The notes beneath the pieces were generated by a model. It had not been told where the DNA came from, made no database searches, and saw only the letters and a list, made by a program, of their open reading frames with translations. A DNA stretch of 64,000 nt from UBA6912 sp963792895. Its GTDB lineage: Bacteria; Actinomycetota; Acidimicrobiia; Spongiisociales; UBA5794. Positions 9,253-16,930 of this stretch are shown here, piece by piece (the stretch's first letter is position 1; every line of letters begins with the position of its first letter). The DNA is taken from assembly GCA_963792895.1 (NCBI GenBank), contig CAWBYA010000007.1, positions 496,001 to 560,000 on the forward strand, read 5' to 3'. The position numbers were made by a program, and so were the translations under genes.

Positions 9253-9885
9253 TTGATACAGGCGTTGTTGCTCGATTTTGGGGGCGTCGTCCTTCGCACG
9301 CCGTTTGAGCTGGTTCCGGCGTTCCTCGATTCCGGGGAGTATCCGCCGGAAACCCTGCCGTGGCGCGGGCCCTTCGACCTTGCCGGTGATCCCCGATTCG
9401 CCGACGTGCTCGTGGGATCGCTCGCCGAGCGGGAGTATTGGCGCATCCGATCCGAAGAGGTAGCGGGGCTGGTCGGCGCCGACTATCCGTACCCGCCGCT
9501 CCATGCCGTCTTCGAGCGCGAGGAACGCGACCTCATCCGCTCGGAATGGGTCGAGCTGATCACCGAGCAACAGGCACTCGGCAGGCAGGTGGCGATCCTC
9601 ACAAACGACCTGAGCCACTTTCATCCCCAGTCATGGATCGACCGCATCACGATCCTGCAGCGTGTCGACCACCTCATCGACCTGTCGCACACAGATTTCC
9701 GCAAACCCGACCCGCGTGGCTTCGAGGTTGCCGTCGAGACGTTGGGGCTGCCTGCCGGGGAGATCCTCTTCGTCGACGATCAACCGGGGAACCTCGTCGG
9801 GGCCGCCGAGGTCGGGATGCCGCACGTGCTCTTCGATCCGACCAACGTCGCCGGTTCGATCGCGCAGGTGCAGGCGCTGCTGTGA
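9253..9885 (+). CDS. HAD-superfamily hydrolase-like protein
   Basis: I choose the TTG at 9253 because AGGAG lies at 9243-9247 and the conserved core begins immediately after (LLLDFGGVVLRTPFE). Motif III (FRKPDPRGFEVA) and motif IV (ILFVDDQPGNLVGA) are present, placing it in HAD subfamily IA. The second Asp of the usual DxD motif is Gly (DFGG), common in this branch, so ordinary phosphatase activity is not assured. It is clearly similar to the HAD protein at 37131 in the aromatic cluster (shared TPFE, GPF and EYWR/DYWR segments). Confidence 0.82.
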   Translation: MIQALLLDFGGVVLRTPFELVPAFLDSGEYPPETLPWRGPFDLAGDPRFADVLVGSLAEREYWRIRSEEVAGLVGADYPYPPLHAVFEREERDLIRSEWVELITEQQALGRQVAILTNDLSHFHPQSWIDRITILQRVDHLIDLSHTDFRKPDPRGFEVAVETLGLPAGEILFVDDQPGNLVGAAEVGMPHVLFDPTNVAGSIAQVQALL

Positions 9886-9894
9886 GTCGCCGAA

Positions 9895-10006
9895 CTCACG
9901 GCTATTGCGTACCGTTTCGGTACACCCGAGCCTGAGGTTCGGTCTCGTCCCCGAGCTCACGGCTATTGCATACCGTTTCGGTACACCCGAGCCTGAGGTT
10001 CGGTCT
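9895..10006. repeat. Tandem 51-bp direct repeat between convergent genes
   Basis: Two copies (9895-9945 and 9956-10006) differ at one base and are 10 bp apart. Each contains the palindrome TACCGtttCGGTA and a second hairpin built from CCGAGCCT / AGGTTCGG. They lie between the 3' ends of the HAD and cupin genes; the second copy reaches the cupin stop. They look like a duplicated two-way terminator. Confidence 0.75.
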
Positions 10007-10334
10007 ACGCGCCCCGCAGCATGGTGAGCAGCATGACGCTCGGCTCGAGTGCCTTGACCCCGTGGGGGAGGCTGGGGGGCATGTGCACCCAGACCCCCGG
10101 TGCTGCATCGACGTGCTGCCCGCCGAGGTCGAGGGCGAGCCGCCCGGACACGACCTGGATGATCGCCGGGAGCGGCGTTGCGTGCTCGGTGAGCTCCTGG
10201 CCTGCGTCGAAGGCAAAGACGACGACCCTGACGGCATCGTCCTTGTAGAGAACCCGGCTCAGGGTGCCCTCGACGGGGATCTCGACCTCGGCGGTGAGGT
10301 CGGTGAAAACTGTTGCAGCAGACGATTCGTTCAT
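10005..10334 (-). CDS. Single-domain cupin protein
   Basis: This 109-residue protein fits one cupin barrel. Motif 1 is partly kept (GQELTEHATPLPAIIQVVSG, about residues 45-64) and motif 2 reads MPPSLPHGVKAL (about 84-95), so two or three metal-binding His/Glu positions remain. Substrate unknown; such proteins often act as small metal-dependent isomerases or sensors. The start ATG at 10334 is preceded by the terminator of the upstream lipoprotein gene, so it is probably transcribed alone. Confidence 0.8.
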   Translation of the reverse strand: MNESSAATVFTDLTAEVEIPVEGTLSRVLYKDDAVRVVVFAFDAGQELTEHATPLPAIIQVVSGRLALDLGGQHVDAAPGVWVHMPPSLPHGVKALEPSVMLLTMLRGA

Positions 10335-10356
10335 CGTCCCAGGCTACGCCAACGAA

Positions 10357-10387
10357 CCGAGGGGGCGGCCGGCGGCCGCCCCCTCGG
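10357..10387 (-). terminator. Intrinsic terminator of the lipoprotein gene
   Basis: A perfect 14-bp inverted repeat (10357-10370 and 10374-10387) with a 3-nt loop lies 19 bp beyond the lipoprotein stop, followed on the minus strand by a short T-rich stretch (TTCGTT). Confidence 0.78.
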
Positions 10388-10405
10388 CTCCGGTAGGTCT
10401 CTCCG

Positions 10406-10897
10406 TCAATTCCCCTTGCTCTCCGGAGTGTCGAGGCGCCACTCCATCGTCAGCTCGTCGCCACCGACGGAGACGGACACGAGGCTTGCGTCGGGGTGGC
10501 GGCGCGACGCCCGCTCGAGGGCCCTTGCGAGGTCGCCGTTCCAGTGCTCGACCAGAGCCTGCGGGATGGCGAACCCGTCGATGGTGGCGTCAGACACCAC
10601 GACGGTCAGGCCCCCGTCGGCGACGCCTACGTCGACCCGGAACGAGACGGCGTTCGAACCGCCATTGGGGTCGATCCGGTCGGCTTCCGCGGTGATGAAG
10701 CCGTCCTGGATGTCGATGACGACGTTCTCGTTCAGTGGGTCCCGCTCGAGCTCGGCCGCCAGGCTCGCTTCCGTGACGACGGCATCGACTTGTAGTGAGC
10801 CGTCGGCGTTGCGCTCGATATCGATGCTGCAGGCGCTGGCAACCAGCGCAAATGCGGCGATGGCGACTGCCGTGAGGATCGTGGTCCGCTTTCCCAT
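10406..10897 (-). CDS. Secreted lipoprotein of unknown function
   Basis: The 163-residue product has an N-terminal MGKR, a hydrophobic stretch and a lipobox (LVASAC, Cys23), so it should be lipidated and surface-anchored. The mature part starts SIDIERNADGS and contains no motif I recognise; its short beta-rich segments resemble small LppM-like lipoproteins. It is divergent from the sensor kinase gene across a 170-bp region with two palindromes, so it could belong to that regulon. An SD-like AGGTG lies just before its ATG. Confidence 0.8.
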   Translation of the reverse strand: MGKRTTILTAVAIAAFALVASACSIDIERNADGSLQVDAVVTEASLAAELERDPLNENVVIDIQDGFITAEADRIDPNGGSNAVSFRVDVGVADGGLTVVVSDATIDGFAIPQALVEHWNGDLARALERASRRHPDASLVSVSVGGDELTMEWRLDTPESKGN

Positions 10898-11006
10898 GGT
10901 TCACCTCCGTGAACTCGCTTGTGTGACGGAGGCATTGCATCAAGTGGGCGGAAGGGCGGGTAGTCACAGCGATCACACGGCGCCATGCCGGGGTGCACGA
11001 TGCAGC

Positions 11007-11034
11007 GTGACACATGTCACGGTGGGACATGTCC
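11007..11034. promoter_or_regulatory. Twin palindromes upstream of the two-component operon
   Basis: GTGACAcaTGTCAC (11007-11020) and the perfect palindrome GGACATGTCC (11025-11034) lie side by side, centres about 16 bp apart, 36 bp before the kinase ATG and between divergent genes. They share a GACA..TGTC core. A NarL-type regulator such as the one encoded downstream is a plausible ligand. Confidence 0.5.
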
Positions 11035-11069
11035 AGGATCACTGCGACGCGGAGGTCCGAACTCCCATA

Positions 11070-12296
11070 ATGGACGCCATGACAAGCTCCGCCATCGAAC
11101 CGGGCCTGCTCCGGGTCTTCCGTTGGTTCGTGGCCGTCCGGCTCGGCTTCCTCGGGCTCGTGCTGCTCTCACTTCGCGACCGCCCGGCGACGGACACTCT
11201 CGTTCTCCCGAGGCCGGGCATCGTGCTGTCGGTTGCGCTCCTGCTCTACCTCGGTGCGCCCGGGCTCCAGAAGAAGCTGGGCCGGGCGTATCTGCCGGTT
11301 GCCCTCGTGGTCGCCACGCTCGGCCCGATGGTGGAGAACGCGGTGGTCGTGGCGCGTCGCCTCGATCGAGGTGAAACCGCCAGCGCCGCAGTTGGGGATT
11401 ATTGGTTGCTGGTGTTCGTCCTCTTCGTTCCACTGATCCTCGTGGCATGGCAGTACCGCTTCCGGGCCGTGCTGGCCTATGCCTTCGTCACAACGGTCGT
11501 CGACGCCGTGCTGCTGCGCTCGGTGCTCGAGTCGACCAACGCCGACCCGGCGGTCGTGGGAGCGCTGGTGTTCGGCCGCGGCCTCATGTTCGCCTTCGTG
11601 GGGTACTTCATCGTCAAGATCGTCGGGGTGCAGCGCGACCAACGGCAGACGTTGAGCCGCCATGCCGCCACCCTCGAGCAGCTTGCGACGAGCCGGGAGC
11701 GCAACCGGCTTGCCCGCGAGCTCCACGACACACTTGCCCACGCCCTCAGTGCGGTTGCCGTTCAGCTCGAGGGTGTCAAGGCGCTGTGGGATGCTGATCC
11801 CGACACGGCGAAGGGGATGCTCGACCGCTCGCTCGACAGCACCCGCGAGGGTCTGACGGAGGCGCGGCGTGCGATCCAGGCACTCCGGGCCTCACCGCTC
11901 GAGGAGCTCGGCCTCGGCGGGGCGGTCGAGCAGCTCGCAACGAAGGCTACCGAGATGGGCTCGGTGGACGTCTCACTCGATCTGATCGAGGACGGTACGG
12001 AGACCGACCCTGCGATCGAACAGGCCATCTACCGGATCGCCGACGAAGCGCTCACCAACGTGGCGCGCCACGCAGAGGCCGCCAAAGCAACCGTGCGGCT
12101 CGAGCGGCGGGGTCGGACCTTGGTGCTGACGGTGTGGGACGACGGCGGAGGGTTCGACGCTGCGTCCGTCTCGTCAGAAGGCCACCACGGCCTCCAGGGC
12201 ATGCGAGAACGTGCTGCGCTCGTCGGGGGAACGCTCGGGGTGACCAGCCGGCCCGGTGCCGGCACCACCGTTCGCTTCGAGGTGGAGGCGTCGTGA
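11070..12296 (+). CDS. Sensor histidine kinase, NarL/DesK type
   Basis: From ATG 11070 (GGAGG at 11051) the 408-residue protein has about five or six membrane helices in residues 10-190, a HisKA_3 dimerisation domain with the phospho-acceptor in ARELHDTLAHAL (His219), and a C-terminal HATPase with the N box DEALTNVARHAEA (about residue 325), the G1 motif DDGGGFD and the G2 region GHHGLQGMRERA. It phosphorylates the response regulator encoded directly downstream with an overlapping start. No extracellular sensor domain is visible, so the signal is probably sensed in the membrane. Confidence 0.92.
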   Translation: MDAMTSSAIEPGLLRVFRWFVAVRLGFLGLVLLSLRDRPATDTLVLPRPGIVLSVALLLYLGAPGLQKKLGRAYLPVALVVATLGPMVENAVVVARRLDRGETASAAVGDYWLLVFVLFVPLILVAWQYRFRAVLAYAFVTTVVDAVLLRSVLESTNADPAVVGALVFGRGLMFAFVGYFIVKIVGVQRDQRQTLSRHAATLEQLATSRERNRLARELHDTLAHALSAVAVQLEGVKALWDADPDTAKGMLDRSLDSTREGLTEARRAIQALRASPLEELGLGGAVEQLATKATEMGSVDVSLDLIEDGTETDPAIEQAIYRIADEALTNVARHAEAAKATVRLERRGRTLVLTVWDDGGGFDAASVSSEGHHGLQGMRERAALVGGTLGVTSRPGAGTTVRFEVEAS

Positions 12297-12937
12297 CGGT
12301 CAGGGTGGTCATATGCGACGATCAGGATCTCGTCAGGGAGGGACTCCAGGCGATCCTGTCCGTTGCGCCCGGTATCGAGGTCGTTGGTGAGGCGAGCAAC
12401 GGCGAGGACGTCGTCGCCCTCGTGGCGCAGACTCTCCCGGACGTCGTTCTCATGGACCTCAAGATGCCCGGCGGCGGCGGTGTGCTGGCAACCCGCCGCA
12501 TCGTCGATCTCCATCCTGCGGTGAAGGTGCTGGTGCTGACTACCTTTGACGCGGCTGAATGGCTGATCGATGCGATCCGGAGCGGGGCGTCGGGCTACCT
12601 CCTCAAGGACACGCCCCGCGATCGCCTCATCGAGGCCATCAAGGGCACCGCTGCTGGAAGAACCCATGTCGACCCAGCGATAGCCGGCGAGCTGCTCGCA
12701 AGGGCAGCGAGCCCGGCCACCACCGCAGACCCGACGCAGATCGCCGCCGACCTGAGCGAGCGGGAGCTCGATGTTCTTCGCCTCCTCGGCCGCGGCCTCA
12801 ACAACGCCGAGATCGCCGAACAGCTCTATCTCTCCGAGGGCACCGTACGCAACTACGTCAGCGCCGTGCTCGCAAAACTCGGTGTCGCCGACCGCACACA
12901 AGCGGCCCTGCTCGCCGTCCGGCACGGGCTGGCGTGA
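12293..12937 (+). CDS. Response regulator, NarL/FixJ (LuxR) family
   Basis: Starts at GTG 12293, overlapping the kinase stop. The receiver domain (residues 1-120) has the acidic pocket CDDQD, phospho-acceptor Asp55 in VLMDLKMPG and Lys105 in YLLKDT. The C-terminal LuxR helix-turn-helix (about residues 148-210) reads LSERELDVLRLLGRGLNNAE to LSEGTVRNYVSAVLAKLGV. It is the cognate partner of the upstream kinase. A likely target is the pair of palindromes in front of the operon. Confidence 0.93.
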   Translation: MTVRVVICDDQDLVREGLQAILSVAPGIEVVGEASNGEDVVALVAQTLPDVVLMDLKMPGGGGVLATRRIVDLHPAVKVLVLTTFDAAEWLIDAIRSGASGYLLKDTPRDRLIEAIKGTAAGRTHVDPAIAGELLARAASPATTADPTQIAADLSERELDVLRLLGRGLNNAEIAEQLYLSEGTVRNYVSAVLAKLGVADRTQAALLAVRHGLA

Positions 12938-12941
12938 CCGG

Positions 12942-13226
12942 ATGGACAGGAGGGAAGCCCAGGAGATACTCCGCGACGTGGCGGAGGAGCTGAGGGCGCT
13001 GTCCTACCCGGAACTCGTGGCCGCCTATCTCCACGAGACCGCCCATCGTGACGTGCGTGGACCATCGGGGGCGGTGTACCAGGTCGAGGTGCAGGCTATG
13101 TGGGATCGGGGCATGCCAGCCGAGTTGCGAGTGATCGCCGCCATCGACGACGGCGGGTGGCGAGCGTTGTCTCCACTGACCACCGACTTCATCATGGCGC
13201 CCGATGGGTCGTTCGTCGGCGAGTGA
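12942..13226 (+). CDS. Small conserved-looking hypothetical protein
   Basis: This 94-residue protein begins 4 bp after the response regulator stop, so it is co-transcribed. It has a helical N-terminus (AQEILRDVAEELRALSYPEL) and a beta-rich rest ending near TTDFIMAPDGSFVGE. No family is recognised. It could be an accessory of the two-component system or simply share its promoter. Confidence 0.65.
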   Translation: MDRREAQEILRDVAEELRALSYPELVAAYLHETAHRDVRGPSGAVYQVEVQAMWDRGMPAELRVIAAIDDGGWRALSPLTTDFIMAPDGSFVGE

Positions 13227-13283
13227 AGCGGGCCAGGAATGACCCATCGAGTGCGACCCCGGTGGGGCGTTTCACATGGACCG

Positions 13284-13301
13284 CGGGCCGTGCCGGGCCC
13301 G
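13284..13301. terminator. Possible bidirectional terminator
   Basis: A 6-bp GC-only stem (CGGGCC / GGCCCG) with a 6-nt loop lies between the convergent 3' ends at 13226 and 13368. It is weak and has no T tract. Confidence 0.35.
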
Positions 13302-13367
13302 GTTGCGAGTCCCATCGGCCGCGTTGCGTCGCCGTCGCGTCGACGAGCGGGCGCTTGCGGTCTCTCC

Positions 13368-13643
13368 TCAGTCCTCGTCGTCGGCTTCGTAGCCGATCAT
13401 GCGGCGAACCCTGATGACGTCACCGGTCCACCCGCAGGCGTGACACCACGTGTGGTAGACCCGCTGGTCGGCCTGCCAGTACTCCACCGCAATGCCCGCC
13501 CCGAGACCGGCGCCGCATCCGGGGCAGTGGCGTGGCATGTCCTCGAGGTGATGGATGCGGTCGGAATCCCACCAGTGGGCACCCGTGAGCCGCCGCCCCG
13601 GGATCGGATCCGGCGGCTCGACGTGGTTGGGGTAGCGGGGCAC
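13368..13643 (-). CDS. Small zinc-ribbon-like protein
   Basis: Two CxxC pairs (Cys40/Cys43 and Cys67/Cys70 from the GTG at 13643) form a four-Cys zinc knuckle around a WYQ-type beta region. I use GTG 13643, 13 bp after the Rieske oxygenase stop with AAGGAG inside that gene's end; a TTG/ATG start at 13703-13700 would overlap the oxygenase by about 45 bp. It is the last gene of the minus-strand aromatic operon. Function unknown; its position suggests a role linked to the oxygenase. Confidence 0.65.
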   Translation of the reverse strand: MPRYPNHVEPPDPIPGRRLTGAHWWDSDRIHHLEDMPRHCPGCGAGLGAGIAVEYWQADQRVYHTWCHACGWTGDVIRVRRMIGYEADDED

Positions 13644-13656
13644 GGCGGTCAGCGCG

Positions 13657-14922
13657 TCACTCCTTCGCAGTCGGCGCCTCGCCACGCTGCGTGGCGGCAT
13701 CAACGTGAATCTTCAGCAGAGTGTCCTTGGCGGGTGAGTATCGAGAAGAGCCCATGTCGATCCACGACAAGGCGAAGTCGACGCCTGCGCCGAACTTGTT
13801 CTTCTCGCAGGGGAGCTCGATTCGGTCCTGTGGCTCGCGCGTGAACGCAACGGTCGGGTCCTTGCCTTCGGCGACGATGGCCATCTGCTCCTTGAACATG
13901 CGGCGCAGCATGATGACGCCGATGTCGGACTTGCCGATGTGTTCCGCCGACCGGTCGGTGATGTCGCCTTGGGTAACCCACGCCATCACGTCCTGGCCTT
14001 CGATGTAGTCGACGATGAAGTTGCCCTGCTCGTCGATCCACTGGTACTCGTAGTCGGTGGGGTACACCTGCTCCGGGTATTCGGCGAGACCCTGCGGATG
14101 ATGGTTTGCGTAGAAGAGCGCCCACGTGGTCGTGTCGTCGATCGGCACCCGGATCTGCATCTGGTCGATGCCTGCTCCGCCCACCCTCATGCAGTAGGGG
14201 AACACCAGGGGATGACCGACGGCCCAGTCGTCATCGCCTTCGGTGCTGCCCTCGAGCACGCGGCGTTTCAAGATGCCCCACTCGATTGCATCGAAGCCCA
14301 CCTGGACGTGCTTCTTCTGAAATGCCGCAGGGGCGAGGAAACCCTGCTGCTCGCCGAGGAACTTGAAGTACCGCCCGTGAAGCCACTCGACGTGGTGGGG
14401 ATCCACCGAGTTCTCCATGATCTGGAGCCAGTTGCACGGCAGCACGGAATGGCCGACATCCTTGAAGCCGGCATCGACGAACACATCGAAACGAGGAAGA
14501 ACAGGCGCTGGGTCGGGCCCGATGTAGACCCACACCATGCCGCCGAGGGCCTCGGCCTTGCCGGCGAACGCCTTGATCCGGTCCTTGAACGTCGACTTGT
14601 CCGGCTCGGCGGGCTGGTCGATGCACTGGCCCTCGCAGTCGTAGAGCCATCCGTGGTAGCCACACCGCAGACCTTCCTCTTCGACGACCCCGTACACGAG
14701 GGAGGCGTGACGGTGCGGACACCGCTCCTGCATGATGCCGTAGCCGCCTTGTGGCGTCTTCCACAGGGCGAAGTCCTCACCGAGGAGCCGCACCTTCTTG
14801 ATGGGCCACTCGGCGAGGTCACGCTCGAAAGCGATGGGATACCAATAGCGCCGCAGGAGCTCGCCCATCGGCGTCCCCGGCCCAACCCGCGTGAGTTGCT
14901 CGTTCTGTTCCTTGGAGAGCAT
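13657..14922 (-). CDS. Rieske non-haem iron oxygenase, large subunit
   Basis: The 421-residue protein belongs to the aromatic ring-hydroxylating oxygenases, closest in look to the phthalate 4,5-dioxygenase type (N-terminal RVGPGTPMGELLRRYW). The Rieske cluster ligands are Cys68-x-His70 and Cys87-x2-His90. The mononuclear iron motif is NSVDPHHVEWLHG (Asp174, His177, His182). It needs electrons from a ferredoxin and reductase; a Rieske ferredoxin is encoded at 36745, but no reductase is in the window. It sits 3' of the split PEP-synthase genes, so a phosphorylated aromatic is the inferred substrate. Confidence 0.9.
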   Translation of the reverse strand: MLSKEQNEQLTRVGPGTPMGELLRRYWYPIAFERDLAEWPIKKVRLLGEDFALWKTPQGGYGIMQERCPHRHASLVYGVVEEEGLRCGYHGWLYDCEGQCIDQPAEPDKSTFKDRIKAFAGKAEALGGMVWVYIGPDPAPVLPRFDVFVDAGFKDVGHSVLPCNWLQIMENSVDPHHVEWLHGRYFKFLGEQQGFLAPAAFQKKHVQVGFDAIEWGILKRRVLEGSTEGDDDWAVGHPLVFPYCMRVGGAGIDQMQIRVPIDDTTTWALFYANHHPQGLAEYPEQVYPTDYEYQWIDEQGNFIVDYIEGQDVMAWVTQGDITDRSAEHIGKSDIGVIMLRRMFKEQMAIVAEGKDPTVAFTREPQDRIELPCEKNKFGAGVDFALSWIDMGSSRYSPAKDTLLKIHVDAATQRGEAPTAKE

Positions 14923-14963
14923 GTCTCTCGTGTCCCCTTCGCTATTCGTGAATGCCGCAGAGG

Positions 14964-15012
14964 TCAGAACGCTCGCTGCGCTCGCTCTCTGACGTCTGAC
15001 GTCTGAATGTCT
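14964..15012. repeat. Dispersed intergenic repeat, copy 1
   Basis: Starts GTCAGAACG, continues with the CGCTCGCTGCGCTCGCT block and ends in tandem heptamers (TCTGACG). It fills most of the gap between the PEP-utilising gene and the Rieske oxygenase. The same arrangement recurs at 20939, with shorter relatives elsewhere in the cluster. Confidence 0.65.
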
Positions 15013-15014
15013 TC

Positions 15015-16823
15015 TTAGGTCAACACCTCTACCGTTCCCTCCGAGCCGTTGACTCTGAGCATCGTTCCCGTCGTGATCGTCTTCGTGCCGAACGCCGTAC
15101 CCGTCACGGCAGGCAGGCCGTACTCACGGCACACGATGGCGGCATGGCTCATCATCCCACCGATGTCGGTGACCGTCGCCCCGATCTTCGAGAAGATGGG
15201 GGCCCAGGACGGCGCCGTGAGGGGTGCGACGAGGATCTCGCCCTCCTGGATCTCGCCGATCTGGTCGGCGGAGAAGATGACCCGGGCAGGCCCTTCGGCG
15301 ATCCCCGGGGAAGCGGCGAACCCCTTCAGGCCCCCGGACTCGTCTGCGCCACCGAGCCACGTGTCGATGGAGTCCGAGGTGATGCCCCACAGCATGATGG
15401 TGAAGGGCTCGGTCACGACTTCCGGTGGCTGGCCGAGAGCAGGCGGCGGCGACCACTCCCGCAGTTTGTCGAGAATGGCCTTGCGGCGCCCGAGCTCGCG
15501 TGGCCAATAGGCCGGGCCGCGTGGCTTCACCCCAACGGCCCACGCCCCGTACATGTCCCACAGCGCCTCGTTCACCTCGTCGCGCTTGAGGAAGAACACG
15601 TCGTCCGGCTCTGCGAAGAACCCTTCCTTCACGAAGACCGAGCCGAGCTCGCGCATCTTGCGCCAGAGGATCGAGTGGCTCCAGTGTTCGACGTAGAAGT
15701 TGTGGTTCTCGACGTAAGGGAAGACGACGCCTGCGAGGCCCAGCTTCTGGTCGAACGCCTCACGATCCTCGTCGGAGCCGAGCAAGTCGCGGTACTCGCG
15801 AATGATGCGGTCGCGCTCCGCCTTGATCGCATCGGTCGGCCGGGCGAGGTCGACGCCTTCGCGAATCTTGGCGATGTAGTTGCGGATGAAGCCGAAGGGG
15901 ATCTCGACGTGCTCGATCCAGATCCGGTCGGTGTGGTAGAAGCCCGAACCAGACGAGAAGTTGAACCACGGGTCCTTGACGGAATCCCACTTGGCGTGCC
16001 ATTCGGCCCCGCGCGGGGCAGAGGAGATCGCTCCTACAACAGCGGCAGGATCATCGTGATCGAACGCGTCGGCAACGCCCATCTCGATCGCGGCGTGCGC
16101 GAGCTCCTGCAGGTACTCGTCCGGCTTGAAGAGGTCCACGTCGACGCCTGCGACCATCTTGGCGATGGCGAGATCGGGGATGTTCGGGAACGCTTCCTTG
16201 CAGAAGCCGAAGAAGTCCAGGTAGGCGGCATAGCCCAGATTGAGGAACTCGAAGTGGTACTGCCACAACCGCAGGCCGAGGTTGAGGAGCTTGCGGTAAT
16301 CCTCTTGGATGGTGAGGCCCGAGCCGTAGCCCCAGCCGTCGGTGACGACCTCCATCTCCTCCATCTCAGGGAGCGGCTCGAAGCTGATGGCGTCCATCTC
16401 GGCGGCCAGGGCCTTGATCTTGACGAGCCATTTGTCGTAGAGGTCGTTCCAGTTCACGAAGTAGTAGCCGGCGCGCTCCATGAAGTGGGGGACCCGCGCG
16501 CCGATCTCCTCGGGGTCGGCGACACCGACCGGAGCGAGGTAGGCGTAGCCGTTCAACACCCGGAAGTCGACGCCCAGCGCAGGCGGGATGAGGTAGTGGC
16601 GCGTGTTGTATTGGGAGAGTGAGGCGAGGGCGTACTCGTAGAACGTTGCGTCCCATGGGGTGAGCACCTCGGGCCAGTGGATGCCGTCCTGGAACCAGAA
16701 CCCTGCGTCCTCGTAGGCTCGCCGGTCCTCTGAGAACGGCAACGAATAGGTGTAGAGGTCCTGCCATCCTTCGGCGCCTGCTGGGGTTTCGATGTCGAAC
16801 GGGCTCGGGAACCGCTCTGCCAT
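15015..16823 (-). CDS. PEP-utilising/phosphohistidine subunit of a split PEP-synthase-like aryl kinase
   Basis: The 602-residue protein starts at ATG 16823 behind GGGAGGAAG. Its last 110 residues are a PEP-utilising mobile domain with the phospho-carrier His560 in GGMMSHAAIVCREYG; the first 450 residues are a separate domain seen in phenylphosphate synthase-like proteins. Size (about 68 kDa) and order relative to the 40-kDa ATP-grasp partner match phenylphosphate synthase subunits and CreI of 4-cresol degradation. By analogy it transfers phosphate from the phosphohistidine to a phenolic hydroxyl. It cannot be normal PEP synthase, as ppsA is at 6098. Confidence 0.82.
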   Translation of the reverse strand: MAERFPSPFDIETPAGAEGWQDLYTYSLPFSEDRRAYEDAGFWFQDGIHWPEVLTPWDATFYEYALASLSQYNTRHYLIPPALGVDFRVLNGYAYLAPVGVADPEEIGARVPHFMERAGYYFVNWNDLYDKWLVKIKALAAEMDAISFEPLPEMEEMEVVTDGWGYGSGLTIQEDYRKLLNLGLRLWQYHFEFLNLGYAAYLDFFGFCKEAFPNIPDLAIAKMVAGVDVDLFKPDEYLQELAHAAIEMGVADAFDHDDPAAVVGAISSAPRGAEWHAKWDSVKDPWFNFSSGSGFYHTDRIWIEHVEIPFGFIRNYIAKIREGVDLARPTDAIKAERDRIIREYRDLLGSDEDREAFDQKLGLAGVVFPYVENHNFYVEHWSHSILWRKMRELGSVFVKEGFFAEPDDVFFLKRDEVNEALWDMYGAWAVGVKPRGPAYWPRELGRRKAILDKLREWSPPPALGQPPEVVTEPFTIMLWGITSDSIDTWLGGADESGGLKGFAASPGIAEGPARVIFSADQIGEIQEGEILVAPLTAPSWAPIFSKIGATVTDIGGMMSHAAIVCREYGLPAVTGTAFGTKTITTGTMLRVNGSEGTVEVLT

Positions 16824-16930
16824 GTTGTCTTCCTCCCGGGCCCTGTGCGGGCCCCTCTCGGGCCGGGCGTGTGTCCGGCTCCCTCCACGGTGTCGTTGTG
16901 TTCGTGTCCTTCGGTTGCCCAGGCCCCGCT

